A DNA stretch of 33,136 nucleotides, from assembly GCA_003553625.1 (NCBI GenBank), contig PWEV01000064.1, positions 1-33,136 on the forward strand. The letters run 5' to 3'. The notes under the pieces were generated by a model, which was not told the origin of the DNA, did no database searches, and saw only the letters and a program-made list of their open reading frames with translations. The stretch's first letter is position 1; each line of letters begins with the position of its first letter. This DNA is from Halomonas sp. GTDB lineage: Bacteria > Pseudomonadota > Gammaproteobacteria > Pseudomonadales > Halomonadaceae. Shown here one piece after another: positions 16,729 through 24,510 of this stretch. The position numbers were made by a program, and so were the translations under genes.

Positions 16729-18903
16729 ATGACCGAACGTGTTACTCGCCATCGCTTGCAGGTGGCCGCCGAGCTGGATCGCTTCATCAGCGAGCAGGCG
16801 CTTCCGGGCACCGGCGTCGATGCCGAGACGTTCTGGGCCGGCGTCGATGCCCTCTTCCATGATCTGACCCCGAAGAATCGCGAACTGCTCGACGAACGTG
16901 ATCGCCTGCAGGAGCGGCTCGACGCCTGGCACCGCGAGAATCCCGGTCCGGTGGGCGACATGGCCGCCTATCGCGCCTTCCTCAAGGAGATCGGCTACCT
17001 GGCCGATGCACCCGCCAAGGTCGCAGTCACCACCGCCAATGTGGACCGCGAGATTGCCGTTCAGGCCGGTCCTCAGCTGGTGGTGCCGGTGAATAATGCT
17101 CGTTACGCCCTCAACGCCGTCAATGCGCGCTGGGGCAGCCTCTACGATGCCCTCTATGGCACCGACGCCATCTCCGAGGAAGACGGTGCCGAGAAGGGGT
17201 CGAGCTTCAACCCCAAGCGCGGCGAGAAGGTGATCGCCTATGCCCGCGGTGTACTGGACCGCGCCGCCCCGCTGGCCACCGGCTCCCACCGGGACGCCGT
17301 CAAGTATGTCCTGCGTGACGGGCACCTGGTGGTCAGCCTGGAGGGTGGGCGTGAGACCGGCCTCAAGGATCCCGGCAAGCTGGTGGGTTACACCGGCGAG
17401 GCGGCCAGCCCCGACTCGGTGCTGCTGGTCAATCACGGCCTGCACCTCGAGATCCAGATCGACCCGACTCATCCGATCGGCAAGACCGACCCCGCCGGCG
17501 TCAAGGATGTCGTGGTCGAGGCGGCACTGACCACCATCATGGACTGCGAGGACTCCGTGGCCGCGGTGGACGCCGAGGACAAGGTGGGCGTCTACGGAAA
17601 CTGGCTGGGCCTGATGAAGGGCGACCTGGAAGAGCAGGTGGAGAAGGGCGGCAAGACCATCACTCGCCGCCTGCACGCCGACCGTGAGTTCACCACCACG
17701 GATGGTGGCACGTTGACCCTGCCGGGCCGCTCGCTGATGTTCGTGCGTAACGTCGGCCACCTGATGACCACCCCGGCGGTAATGGACGCCGAGGGCAATG
17801 AACTGCCCGAGGGCATCCTCGACGGCATCGTCACCGGTCTGCTCGCCCTGCACGATCTCAAGAAGGGCGAAGGGGAGCCGCGCAACTCCCGCGAAGGCTC
17901 CATGTACATCGTCAAGCCCAAGATGCACGGGCCGAAGGAAGTGGCCTTCTCCAGCGAACTCTTCGGCCGCGTCGAGGACCTGCTGGGCATGGACCGCGAC
18001 ACCCTCAAGATGGGCATCATGGACGAAGAGCGCCGCACCACGGTGAATCTCAAGGCCTGCATCGGTGAAGCAGCCTCGCGGGTGGTGTTCATCAACACCG
18101 GCTTCCTCGACCGCACCGGCGACGAGATGCACACCGCCATGGAAGCGGGTCCTATGATCCGCAAGGGCGACATGAAGGGAGCCGCCTGGATCCAGGCCTA
18201 CGAGAAGAACAACGTCCAGGTCGGTCTGGCCTGCGGCCTGCGCGGTCGCGCTCAGATCGGCAAGGGCATGTGGGCCATGCCCGACCTGATGGCCGCCATG
18301 CTCGAGCAGAAGATCGGCCACCCCAAGGCTGGCGCCAACACCGCCTGGGTGCCGTCGCCCACCGCCGCCACGCTGCACGCGCTTCACTACCATCAGGTGG
18401 ACGTGACCGGCATCCAGCGCGAACTGGAAGCCAAGGGCGAGCCGGATTATCTGGATGACCTGCTGAGCGTGCCGGTGGCCGCGGAGGCCAACTGGTCCGA
18501 GGAGGAGATTCAGCAGGAGCTCGACAACAACTGCCAGGGTATCCTCGGCTACGTGGTGCGCTGGGTCGAGCACGGCGTAGGCTGCTCCAAGGTGCCGGAC
18601 ATCCACGACGTGGGCCTCATGGAGGATCGCGCCACGCTGCGGATCTCCAGCCAGCATATCGCCAACTGGCTGCACCACGGCGTGGTGGATGCCGCGCGGG
18701 TGCAGGAGACCCTGGAGCGCATGGCCAAGGTGGTCGACCAGCAGAACGCGGACGACCCGACCTATACGCCGATGAGTGCGGACTACGAGGGCTCCAGCGC
18801 CTTCCAGGCGGCCAGCGACCTGATCTTCAAGGGTCGTGTGCAGCCCGCCGGCTACACCGAGCCGCTTCTGCACCACTGGCGCGCCGTTCACAAGGCGAAG
18901 TAG
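16729..18903 (+). CDS. glcB: Malate synthase G
   Basis: Condenses acetyl-CoA with glyoxylate to malate, allowing growth on acetate, fatty acids or glycolate. The 724-residue length matches E. coli GlcB (723 aa) and not the shorter AceB. Landmarks: [19 protein letters not shown], the [10 protein letters not shown] segment, [30 protein letters not shown] (from residue 428) and [37 protein letters not shown] contains Asp633, in the place of the catalytic Asp631 of E. coli. The ATG at 16729 has AAGAGGAG upstream; more distal in-frame starts lie in or before the operator region. It appears monocistronic, with a hairpin after it. An unbroken antisense frame runs along it but is a codon-bias shadow. 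Confidence 0.97.
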   Translation: MTERVTRHRLQVAAELDRFISEQALPGTGVDAETFWAGVDALFHDLTPKNRELLDERDRLQERLDAWHRENPGPVGDMAAYRAFLKEIGYLADAPAKVAVTTANVDREIAVQAGPQLVVPVNNARYALNAVNARWGSLYDALYGTDAISEEDGAEKGSSFNPKRGEKVIAYARGVLDRAAPLATGSHRDAVKYVLRDGHLVVSLEGGRETGLKDPGKLVGYTGEAASPDSVLLVNHGLHLEIQIDPTHPIGKTDPAGVKDVVVEAALTTIMDCEDSVAAVDAEDKVGVYGNWLGLMKGDLEEQVEKGGKTITRRLHADREFTTTDGGTLTLPGRSLMFVRNVGHLMTTPAVMDAEGNELPEGILDGIVTGLLALHDLKKGEGEPRNSREGSMYIVKPKMHGPKEVAFSSELFGRVEDLLGMDRDTLKMGIMDEERRTTVNLKACIGEAASRVVFINTGFLDRTGDEMHTAMEAGPMIRKGDMKGAAWIQAYEKNNVQVGLACGLRGRAQIGKGMWAMPDLMAAMLEQKIGHPKAGANTAWVPSPTAATLHALHYHQVDVTGIQRELEAKGEPDYLDDLLSVPVAAEANWSEEEIQQELDNNCQGILGYVVRWVEHGVGCSKVPDIHDVGLMEDRATLRISSQHIANWLHHGVVDAARVQETLERMAKVVDQQNADDPTYTPMSADYEGSSAFQAASDLIFKGRVQPAGYTEPLLHHWRAVHKAK

Positions 18904-18936
18904 GACGTCTTTCCCGGCCATCAGGCCCGGGTACCG

Positions 18937-18967
18937 AGCGCCCTCGCGGTAACGCCGCGGGGGCGCT
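18937..18967 (+). terminator. Hairpin after glcB
   Basis: A 13-bp stem (AGCGCCCTCGCGG/CCGCGGGGGCGCT, one G-T pair) with a 5-base loop lies 33 bp after glcB. The tail GTCATT is only weakly T-rich, so termination efficiency is uncertain. Confidence 0.65.
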
Positions 18968-19084
18968 GTCATTGAGCCTTTTCACCAGGGAGGTCGAGAT
19001 GCTTAAGTTTCGAGCACTGTCATGGGCGCTGTCGGTCGGCTATGGTGGGATCAGTTTTCATCAGCCGCAGCAGGGAGGCCCGCC

Positions 19085-19498
19085 ATGACCGTGATGACCG
19101 CCGCTACCATCGAGGATTTCCTCGACGAGGTATTCCCCCAGCGTATCGGGACCATCGAGGCCGTCGATCATATGCGCGCCACCATGAGTCTGGCCATCGA
19201 TGACGAGCACCTGCGCCCCGGCGCCAGCGTCTCCGGCCCGACCCTGATGGGCCTGGCCGATGTCTGCCTCTATGTGGCGATTCTGGCTCAGATCGGCCCC
19301 GAGCCCATGGCGGTCACCAGCGACCTGCACTGCCGCTTCCTCCGCCGCCCCCGCGGGGATCGCGACATCATCGCCACCGCGCGCATCCTCAAGCTGGGCC
19401 GCCGCCTGGCGGTGGGTGAGGTACAGCTCTTCTCCGCCGGGGACGAGGCGCCGGTGGCACTGGTCACGGCCACCTACGCGCTTCCGGACCCGGAGTGA
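19085..19498 (+). CDS. PaaI-type hotdog-fold thioesterase
   Basis: A 137-residue single-hotdog protein. The segment HLRPGASVSGPTLMGLADVCLYVAIL holds the hotdog helix with the acidic residue (Asp in GLADV) typical of PaaI-type acyl-CoA thioesterases. VTSDLHCRFLRRPRGDRDIIATARILKLGRRLAVGEVQLFS follows the family's strand order. The likely activity is hydrolysis of a short or aromatic acyl-CoA; the substrate is unknown. The ATG at 19085 has AGGGAGG seven bases upstream, better than the upstream in-frame ATG at 19022. Its stop directly abuts the stop of the convergent DUF423 gene: the six bases TGATCA contain both. Confidence 0.85.
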   Translation: MTVMTAATIEDFLDEVFPQRIGTIEAVDHMRATMSLAIDDEHLRPGASVSGPTLMGLADVCLYVAILAQIGPEPMAVTSDLHCRFLRRPRGDRDIIATARILKLGRRLAVGEVQLFSAGDEAPVALVTATYALPDPE

Positions 19499-19879
19499 TC
19501 AGCCGCCGGGCGCCCTGACCACGCAGGCTCCCAGCGCCAGCCAGCCGGCGATCATCAGCACCCCGCCGACGGGAGTGATCATGCCCAGTCCGCCAAGGCC
19601 GGTCAGCGCCATGGCGTAGAGCGATCCCGAGAAGAGCAGCATGCCCCCCGCCCACAGCCCCATGGCCAGCCGCTGCCCCGGCAGTGGCAAGGTGGCACGC
19701 CAGGCCAGCACGGCCAGCAGCGCCAGGGTGTGCCACGCCTGATAGCGCACCCCGGTCTCGAAGGCCGCCGCCAGCCGCGGTGCCAGCTGTCCCTCCAGGG
19801 CGTGGGCGCCGAAGGCCCCTGCCATCACCACCACGGCGCCCGACAGCGCCGCACCCAGCCACCAGCCTCGGTCCTGCAT
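19499..19879 (-). CDS. DUF423 (YgdD-like) membrane protein
   Basis: Inner-membrane protein of 126 residues with four predicted helices. The DUF423 hallmarks are clear: AGAFGAHAL near residues 20-28, ETGVRYQAWHTLALL in the second helix, and the closing MITPVGGVLMIAGWLAL. The function is unknown; E. coli YgdD is the usual reference. The ATG at 19879 has GAGGAAAA upstream. It converges on the thioesterase gene with no intergenic base and faces away from thiS. Confidence 0.9.
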   Translation of the reverse strand: MQDRGWWLGAALSGAVVVMAGAFGAHALEGQLAPRLAAAFETGVRYQAWHTLALLAVLAWRATLPLPGQRLAMGLWAGGMLLFSGSLYAMALTGLGGLGMITPVGGVLMIAGWLALGACVVRAPGG

Positions 19880-19937
19880 CCTGTTTTCCTCATGTCACGT
19901 CATGGCCGCCACCGTACCCCGCGCAGACGGACTCGGC

Positions 19938-19943
19938 TACAAT
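19938..19943 (+). promoter_or_regulatory. Candidate -10 element of thiS-thiG-trmB
   Basis: TACAAT in the context GGCTACAATGGCGGCC, 93 bp before thiS, closely resembles the -10 proposed for hemE. No good -35 is seen. No thiamine-pyrophosphate riboswitch motif is recognisable in the 157 bp before thiS. Confidence 0.35.
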
Positions 19944-20036
19944 GGCGGCCGTGATTTCCGCCCGCCAGGCAGCTCAAGCGGCCGGCCTGGCAGACAATGA
20001 AAGCAACGACAGCAACCAAAGCGCAGAGAGAACGCC

Positions 20037-20237
20037 ATGCAGATTCAGCTCAATGGCGAGGCGCGCACCCTGGCGCCCGACTCCACGGTGGCCGCGTTGG
20101 TCGAGTCCCTGGGACTCGCCGGTCGCCGCATCGCCGTGGAGGTGAACGAAGAGATCGTGCCCCGCAGCGAACATGCCGCGACCCATCTGGTCGAGGGCGA
20201 CCGGGTCGAGGTGGTGCACGCCATCGGCGGCGGTTGA
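20037..20237 (+). CDS. thiS: Sulfur carrier protein ThiS
   Basis: Ubiquitin-like sulfur carrier of 66 residues. After adenylation by ThiF it bears a C-terminal thiocarboxylate that donates sulfur to the thiazole ring of thiamine. The beta-grasp pattern is visible ([33 protein letters not shown]) and the protein ends HAIGGG. Family members end in a terminal Gly-Gly, so the extra glycine is only a slight variation. The ATG has GAGAGAA upstream. thiG follows after 47 bp, the usual pairing of carrier and synthase. Confidence 0.94.
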   Translation: MQIQLNGEARTLAPDSTVAALVESLGLAGRRIAVEVNEEIVPRSEHAATHLVEGDRVEVVHAIGGG

Positions 20238-20284
20238 ATGCCACCCGCGCCCCGCAGCGAAGACAATCACAGAAGGCAAACTCG

Positions 20285-21082
20285 ATGACAGACTTCATTC
20301 AGGATCAGCCCCTGCGCATCGCCGGGCGCGAGTTCACCTCCCGCCTGCTGGTCGGGACCGGCAAGTACAAGGACTTCGATGAGACCGCCTCAGCGATCGC
20401 CGCCTCCGGCGCCGAGGTGGTTACCTTCGCCGTGCGCCGCACCAACCTGGGACAGGAGGCCGGCGAACCCAACCTGCTCGACGCGGTGCCCCCGGAGCGC
20501 TATACCCTGCTGCCCAATACCGCCGGCTGCTACACGGCGAAGGATGCGGTGCGCACCTGCAAGCTGGCCAGGGAGTTGCTTGATGGCCACCGCCTGGTGA
20601 AGCTCGAGGTGCTGGGCGACGACTCGACCCTCTATCCCAACGTGGTCGAGACCCTGGCCGCTGCCGAGACGCTGATTGCCGATGGCTTCGACGTCATGGT
20701 CTACACCAGTGACGACCCCATCGTCGCCCGCGAACTGGAACGCCTGGGCTGCTGTGCCATCATGCCGCTGGGCTCGCTGATCGGCTCAGGGCACGGCATC
20801 CAGAACCCCCACAACATTCGCCTGATCATCGAGCAGTCCAGCGTGCCGGTGCTGGTGGACGCCGGGATCGGTACTGCTTCAGATGCCGCCATGGCCATGG
20901 AGCTGGGTTGTGACGGCGTATTGATGAACACCGCCATCGCCCATGCCCGCCAGCCGGTGCTGATGGCGAGTGCCATGAAGAAGGCCGTGGAGGCGGGCCG
21001 CGAGGCCTTCCTGGCCGGGCGCATGCCGCGCCGCCAGAGCGCCGACCCCTCCTCGCCCTTCGCCGGCCGCATCAACGCCTGA
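20285..21082 (+). CDS. thiG: Thiazole synthase ThiG
   Basis: Forms the thiamine thiazole phosphate from 1-deoxy-D-xylulose 5-phosphate, dehydroglycine and ThiS thiocarboxylate. The 265-residue TIM-barrel protein has [36 protein letters not shown] and the Schiff-base lysine in [11 protein letters not shown] (Lys106). [30 protein letters not shown] and [32 protein letters not shown], the phosphate-binding end of the barrel, are also present. The ATG at 20285 has a modest AGAAGG upstream; the longer frame back through thiS is an accidental extension. Part of thiS-thiG-trmB. Confidence 0.96.
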   Translation: MTDFIQDQPLRIAGREFTSRLLVGTGKYKDFDETASAIAASGAEVVTFAVRRTNLGQEAGEPNLLDAVPPERYTLLPNTAGCYTAKDAVRTCKLARELLDGHRLVKLEVLGDDSTLYPNVVETLAAAETLIADGFDVMVYTSDDPIVARELERLGCCAIMPLGSLIGSGHGIQNPHNIRLIIEQSSVPVLVDAGIGTASDAAMAMELGCDGVLMNTAIAHARQPVLMASAMKKAVEAGREAFLAGRMPRRQSADPSSPFAGRINA

Positions 21083-21164
21083 AGCGCATCAACGCCGAAT
21101 AGCTCGCCGGCTGCACCGTTCTTAGCTCCCAGTCTGTATGTTTATAGAGAGTCCCGACCGCCCC

Positions 21165-21911
21165 ATGACTGACCCCTCACGCGACACCATTTCCTCGACC
21201 ACCGGGCCGGAAGGCCCGGACGCGCCCCTGCATCGCCGCGGCATCAAGAGCTATGTGCTGCGCGCCGGACGCATGACCCAGGCCCAGACCCGCGGCCTCG
21301 AGGAGGTGTGGCCTCGGCTGGGTCTGACCCTGGCCGATGGTCGCCAGGACCTGGACGCCCTCTTCGGTCGCCGCGCGCCGCGGGTGGTGGAGATCGGCTT
21401 CGGTATGGGGGCCTCGCTGATCGAGCAGGCCGAGACCCATCCGGACACCGACTTCATCGGCATCGAGGTGCATGCCCCTGGCGTCGGCAAGCTGCTCGAC
21501 GAGGCCGACAAGCGTGGGCTGAGCAATCTTCGCATCTACCGCGAGGACGCCCTGGCGGTGCTTGAGCAATGCCTGCCCGAGGCCAGTCTCGACACCCTGC
21601 AGCTGTTCTTTCCCGACCCCTGGCCGAAGAAGAAGCATCACAAGCGGCGCATCGTGCAGCCGGCCTTCGCCGAGCTGGTACGTACGCGCCTCAAGGTCGG
21701 CGGCACCTTCCACCTGGCCACCGACTGGGAAGCCTACGCCGAGTGGATGGCCGAGGTGATGGACGCCGCACCGGGCTATGCCAACACCGCCGCCGCGGAC
21801 ACCTTGCCCTACGTGCCTCGGCCGGAGTTCCGCCCGCTGACCAAGTTCGAGGCCCGCGGCGAGAAGCTGGGCCACGGCGTCTGGGACCTGATCTACCGCC
21901 GCGTCGACTGA
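21165..21911 (+). CDS. trmB: tRNA (guanine-N7-)-methyltransferase
   Basis: Methylates G46 of tRNA to m7G using S-adenosylmethionine. The 248-residue protein has a variable polar N-terminus, then [12 protein letters not shown] and the SAM site [16 protein letters not shown]. The family signature [15 protein letters not shown] and the C-terminal [23 protein letters not shown] follow. The start is uncertain: the ATG at 21165 (MTDPSRD) has a distant GAGAG, while an in-frame ATG at 21138 has nothing; I prefer 21165. It lies 82 bp after thiG in the order known from Pseudomonas. No terminator is evident immediately after the stop. Confidence 0.95.
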   Translation: MTDPSRDTISSTTGPEGPDAPLHRRGIKSYVLRAGRMTQAQTRGLEEVWPRLGLTLADGRQDLDALFGRRAPRVVEIGFGMGASLIEQAETHPDTDFIGIEVHAPGVGKLLDEADKRGLSNLRIYREDALAVLEQCLPEASLDTLQLFFPDPWPKKKHHKRRIVQPAFAELVRTRLKVGGTFHLATDWEAYAEWMAEVMDAAPGYANTAAADTLPYVPRPEFRPLTKFEARGEKLGHGVWDLIYRRVD

Positions 21912-21969
21912 CCTGCCGGTGCTGACGAATCTGTCGACGGTGGTTCAAAGCGCTCGGAGCTGATCTGGC

Positions 21970-22054
21970 GGCAAGCCTGCGAGGAGGCGCTGTGAATACC
22001 TCCCTGTACGCTACCGACGCCATCCCTGGCGTAGGACCTCCTCTTCGGCTTGCC
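21970..22054. repeat. Structured 85-bp inverted repeat, candidate dispersed intergenic element
   Basis: The outer arms pair as GGCAAGCC...GAGGAGG with CCTCCTC...GGCTTGCC (8 bp, a 3-base mismatch, then 7 bp). Inside is a second hairpin, ACGCC-ATCCCT-GGCGT (22017-22032). The whole could fold into a long branched stem. My impression from Halomonas sequences is that related units with a central TACGCTACCGACGCC-like core recur between genes, but only one copy is in this window. Short open frames across it have no family features. Confidence 0.55.
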
Positions 22055-22131
22055 CCCAGCGCCCCTCGCTTGGGCAGCGCAAACGCTCATGTGATGCTCC
22101 CATTCGGGGGCATCGCTGTTTCTGCGGGACG

Positions 22132-22157
22132 AAAAAAGCCGCCCTCGATGGGGCGGC
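22132..22157 (-). terminator. Rho-independent terminator of the candidate small RNA
   Basis: On the minus strand GCCGCCC (22157-22151) and its complement (22144-22138) form a 7-bp GC stem with a 6-base loop, followed directly by six Ts (22137-22132). Confidence 0.88.
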
Positions 22158-22247
22158 GGCAAGACCGTGACTAGCAATGAGAAGGGAGAAATCCCGGCAG
22201 GAGACTGGCGGGTCCTGCCCTGGCAGCGGCGCCTCATCAACGCCACT
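22132..22247 (-). ncRNA. Candidate Fur-regulated small RNA, about 116 nt
   Basis: In the gene-free 21912-22328 stretch the minus strand carries a complete transcription unit without a recognisable gene. It has a sigma-70 promoter (TTGACA-17 bp-TATTCT), a predicted start near 22247, an internal hairpin (GGCAGGA/TCCTGCC, 22196-22219), and a pyrimidine-rich stretch (about 22162-22195). It ends in an intrinsic terminator with U6. A Fur-box-like sequence overlaps the -10 and spacer. This is the design of iron-responsive RNAs such as RyhB and PrrF, made when iron is scarce. I cannot show sequence homology to either by eye. The alternative is a leaderless or very small peptide gene, but no good ribosome-binding site and start were found. 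Confidence 0.6.
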
Positions 22248-22250
22248 AAG

Positions 22251-22269
22251 GAAAAGAATAATCATTCTC
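22251..22269 (-). promoter_or_regulatory. Fur-box-like operator overlapping the small-RNA promoter
   Basis: Read on the minus strand, GAGAATGATTATTCTTTTC agrees with the 19-bp Fur consensus GATAATGATAATCATTATC at 14 positions and covers the -10 and part of the spacer. A second Fur-like hexamer pair, GGTAAT-GAGAAC on +, lies at 22285-22296 just upstream of the -35. Confidence 0.6.
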
Positions 22270-22283
22270 ACTTGATGTGTCAA
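22255..22283 (-). promoter_or_regulatory. Sigma-70 promoter of the candidate small RNA
   Basis: TTGACA (22283-22278) and TATTCT (22260-22255) on the minus strand are separated by exactly 17 bp. This is the closest match to the sigma-70 consensus that I found in the window. Confidence 0.75.
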
Positions 22284-22328
22284 TGGTAATGAGAACGTTT
22301 TTTATTCGCTGCTAGCGTCGGCCCATGT

Positions 22329-23243
22329 TCAACCCGCCAGCCTCAACCAGAGGGGCAGGGTCGCCATGGCCAGCAGAGTCTGGGCGGTGATCAGGGCCGC
22401 CATCATCTCGGCGTCGCCGCCCAGCTGGCGGGCCAGGATATAAGCCGAGGTAGCGGTGGGCAGGGCGGCGAACAGCAGCGCCACGTCGCGGCTCACCGGG
22501 TCGAGGTCCAGGGTGATGGCGAGCGCCAGTACCAGCGCCGGCATCAGCCCCAGCTTGATGAGGTTGGTCGCCCAGACACCCCGGTCGAGGCGCAGCAACG
22601 CCTCCGGGCGCAGCGCCACGCCTACCGCCACCAGACCCAGCGGCAGGGCGGCGCGGCCGAGCAGCTCCACCGTGGCCGCGCTCCAGCCCGGCAGGCCGAT
22701 GTCGCTGAGGTTCAGGCCGATGCCGATCAGGCAGCCGAGTATCAGCGGGTTGCGCGCCAGAGCGGCGAGGCTCTTGCCGAGGCTGCCGGCACCCAGCGTC
22801 CCCGCGGCGATGAAGCTGGCCACGCAGAGCACGTTGACCACCGGTACCATCAGCGCCACCGCCACGGCGGCCACGGTGGCACCCGGGGCGCCGTGCAGGG
22901 CGGCGGCACCGGCCACTCCCACGTAGGTGTTGAAGCGCAGGGCTCCCTGGAAGGCCGAGGTGAAGGCCGGCGGGTTCAGGCCCAGCCAGCCACGCAGCGT
23001 CCAAAGCAGGGCGCCGAACAGGCCCATGGCGCCGAGCAGCGCCACGGCCACCCGCCCCACCGGGACCTGGCTGACGTCGGCCGTGGCCAGGGTCGATACC
23101 AGCATGGCGGGAAACAGCAGGAAGTAGATCAGCCGCTCGAGCCGGGGCCAGAAGTCGCCGCCCGGCTGACGCAGCCGGCCCAGCACGGCGCCCAGCAGGA
23201 TCAGCAGGAACAGTGGGCCCAGCGCATTCGCCACTCCCGTCAT
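22329..23243 (-). CDS. AEC (auxin efflux carrier) family transporter
   Basis: Inner-membrane permease of 304 residues with about ten helices in the two-half arrangement of the AEC/Mem_trans family. Characteristic pieces are LGPLFLLILLGAVLGRL at the N-terminus, the broken-helix FQGALRFNTYVGVAG and ALARNPLILGCLIGIGLNL between the halves. ALLFAALPTATSAYILARQLGGD near the end, the crossover with a conserved Pro, is also present. Members move organic acids such as malate or malonate; the substrate here is unknown. The ATG at 23243 has GGAGGT five bases upstream; a longer frame to 23300 has no such site. No terminator lies within 170 bp of the stop except that of the small RNA, so read-through into that RNA is possible. 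Confidence 0.88.
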   Translation of the reverse strand: MTGVANALGPLFLLILLGAVLGRLRQPGGDFWPRLERLIYFLLFPAMLVSTLATADVSQVPVGRVAVALLGAMGLFGALLWTLRGWLGLNPPAFTSAFQGALRFNTYVGVAGAAALHGAPGATVAAVAVALMVPVVNVLCVASFIAAGTLGAGSLGKSLAALARNPLILGCLIGIGLNLSDIGLPGWSAATVELLGRAALPLGLVAVGVALRPEALLRLDRGVWATNLIKLGLMPALVLALAITLDLDPVSRDVALLFAALPTATSAYILARQLGGDAEMMAALITAQTLLAMATLPLWLRLAG

Positions 23244-23305
23244 GGTGACCTCCTTGGTCGGGTTCCCCTGCGACATCCTTGCGCAGTCTGCCACAGGCAA
23301 ATACT

Positions 23306-23317
23306 GATAAGCTTATC
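23306..23317. promoter_or_regulatory. 12-bp palindrome between AEC and FixH-like genes
   Basis: GATAAGCTTATC is perfectly self-complementary. It lies in the AT-rich, 111-bp gap between two divergent genes, 63 bp from one start and 38 bp from the other. Operator role inferred from position only. Confidence 0.3.
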
Positions 23318-23354
23318 TAGACACTTTCTTTCGTGAGCATTTTCCCTCGTCACC

Positions 23355-23867
23355 ATGCCGACCCCTGCTTTCACCGACCCGGCCATCTCGCGCCCCCCGC
23401 TGCTGCGGCTGCTGGTTCTCTTCACCCTGGGGACCGTGGCCGTGGCGCTCTGGTACCTGACCAGCTACAGTCTTCGCGGCAGCGACGACGTGAGCTGGTT
23501 CCCGGAGGAGGCCGGCTGCGAGCTGACCCAGGGCGCCTGCCGGGCGTCGCTGGGCGGGGATGGCAGTCTGACCCTGGACCTGGGCGCCGACGGCAAGATA
23601 CGTGCCCTGGAGATCCTGCCAATGACGGTCGTCCTGGAGGGCGTCGAGGCCGAGTCGGTGGTGGTAGACTTCATCGGTCGTGATATGGACATGGGACTGC
23701 ACCGCTATCCGCTGGTCCGGCAGGGCGATGGCACCTTCCGCGGTGAGGGGCAGATCCCGATCTGTACCCAGACGGTGATGCCCTGGCGGGCCAGGGTGAT
23801 CGTTACCCGCGGTGAACGCCGGCTGGGCAGTGGATTCAACTTCGAGGTGGAGAGCAGCCGATTATGA
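23355..23867 (+). CDS. Uncharacterised FixH-like membrane-anchored protein, upstream of SCO
   Basis: A 170-residue protein with a short cytosolic N-terminus, one membrane helix (about residues 15-37) and a periplasmic beta-rich domain. The domain has possible metal ligands: Cys55, Cys62, Met111, Met113, His116 (MDMGLHR) and Cys137 (PICTQTVMPW). The overall pattern, with DMGLHRYPL followed by a GEGQIPIC strand, resembles FixH/YtkA-like domains associated with copper delivery to respiratory oxidases. Its stop overlaps the SCO start by 4 bp (ATGA), which supports a joint role. I could not find a strong Shine-Dalgarno for the ATG at 23355. Function remains inferred. Confidence 0.75.
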   Translation: MPTPAFTDPAISRPPLLRLLVLFTLGTVAVALWYLTSYSLRGSDDVSWFPEEAGCELTQGACRASLGGDGSLTLDLGADGKIRALEILPMTVVLEGVEAESVVVDFIGRDMDMGLHRYPLVRQGDGTFRGEGQIPICTQTVMPWRARVIVTRGERRLGSGFNFEVESSRL

Positions 23868-24457
23868 AACGACAGGGACTCTGGGCGGGTATTGCGCTGA
23901 TCGTGCTGATGCTGGGCGTGGGTGGCTACGGCTGGCTCCAGCAGCAGATCGGGGCCGGTAGCGGCGGCAACGGCCTGACCGGCGGCCCCATCGAACTGCC
24001 TTCGACACGGGGGGACTTCTCCCTGGCCGAGCTCGAGGAGGATCAGCTGGCGGTGGTCTTCTTCGGCTACACCTACTGCCCCGACGTCTGCCCCATGAGC
24101 CTCGCCGTGGTGCGTCGAGCCTTGGCAGAACTGGACGCCGCCGACCGCGAGCGGGTCGTGCCGCTGATGATCTCGGTGGACCCCGAGCGAGACACGCTGG
24201 AGCGTCTGGCGGAGTACACCGGCTTCTTCGGCGACGCCTTCATCGGCGCCACCGGCAGCGAGGCTCAGCTCGAGGAACTCGCCGAGCGCTACGGGGTGAT
24301 CTGGCGGCGTGTCGAGACCCCGGAGTCGGCCATGGCCTACACCATCGACCACAGTTCATCTCTCTACCTGGTGGACCGTGAGGGCACCATCCTGCGGCGG
24401 GTACTCTACTCGCCGGCGCCCCATGGGCTGCTTTCCGCCCTCGGCGAGACGCTGTGA
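23864..24457 (+). CDS. SCO1/SenC-family copper chaperone
   Basis: Membrane-anchored periplasmic thioredoxin-fold protein of 197 residues that loads copper into the CuA site of cytochrome oxidase or controls its thiols. It has an N-terminal anchor (about residues 7-24), a Gly-rich linker, then FFGYTYCPDVCP with the copper ligands Cys72 and Cys76 (CxxxC). The third ligand, His163, is in YTIDHSSSLYLVD. ISVDPERDT, also a SCO hallmark, is conserved. It is translationally coupled to the FixH-like gene. No cytochrome oxidase genes are in the window, so its target cannot be named. It converges on the esterase gene. Confidence 0.93.
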   Translation: MKRQGLWAGIALIVLMLGVGGYGWLQQQIGAGSGGNGLTGGPIELPSTRGDFSLAELEEDQLAVVFFGYTYCPDVCPMSLAVVRRALAELDAADRERVVPLMISVDPERDTLERLAEYTGFFGDAFIGATGSEAQLEELAERYGVIWRRVETPESAMAYTIDHSSSLYLVDREGTILRRVLYSPAPHGLLSALGETL

Positions 24458-24510
24458 CGGCGAGGCACTTCGGTCTTCTGTCCGCGAGTCCCCCGCTTGC
24501 CCGCCCCGCT

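Larger units (their letters stand above)
21912..22328. other. 417-bp gene-free region between trmB and the AEC transporter gene
   Basis: Contains, from left to right, the structured repeat (21970-22054), an imperfect GATGC-rich hairpin (about 22094-22115), the terminator, body and Fur-type promoter of the candidate small RNA, and a T-rich tract (22299-22304). Several short open frames cross it, but none has a good ribosome-binding site, conserved look or codon pattern. Confidence 0.7.

Noticed and set aside
16654..18972. A 772-codon open frame antisense to glcB
   Set aside because: It mirrors the codon phase of glcB in GC-rich DNA, has low-complexity His/Gly/Val-rich translation and no family features. 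glcB itself is unambiguous.
19880..20036. Thiamine-pyrophosphate riboswitch before thiS
   Set aside because: I looked for the conserved CUGAGA and ACCUG-type blocks of the THI element and saw none in this 157-bp leader.
21893..22283. Short open frames (for example 21893-22246 and 22011-22283, minus strand) in the trmB-AEC gap
   Set aside because: They cross the repeat, the terminator and the promoter of the candidate small RNA. They lack good ribosome-binding sites and have compositions like other shadow frames.
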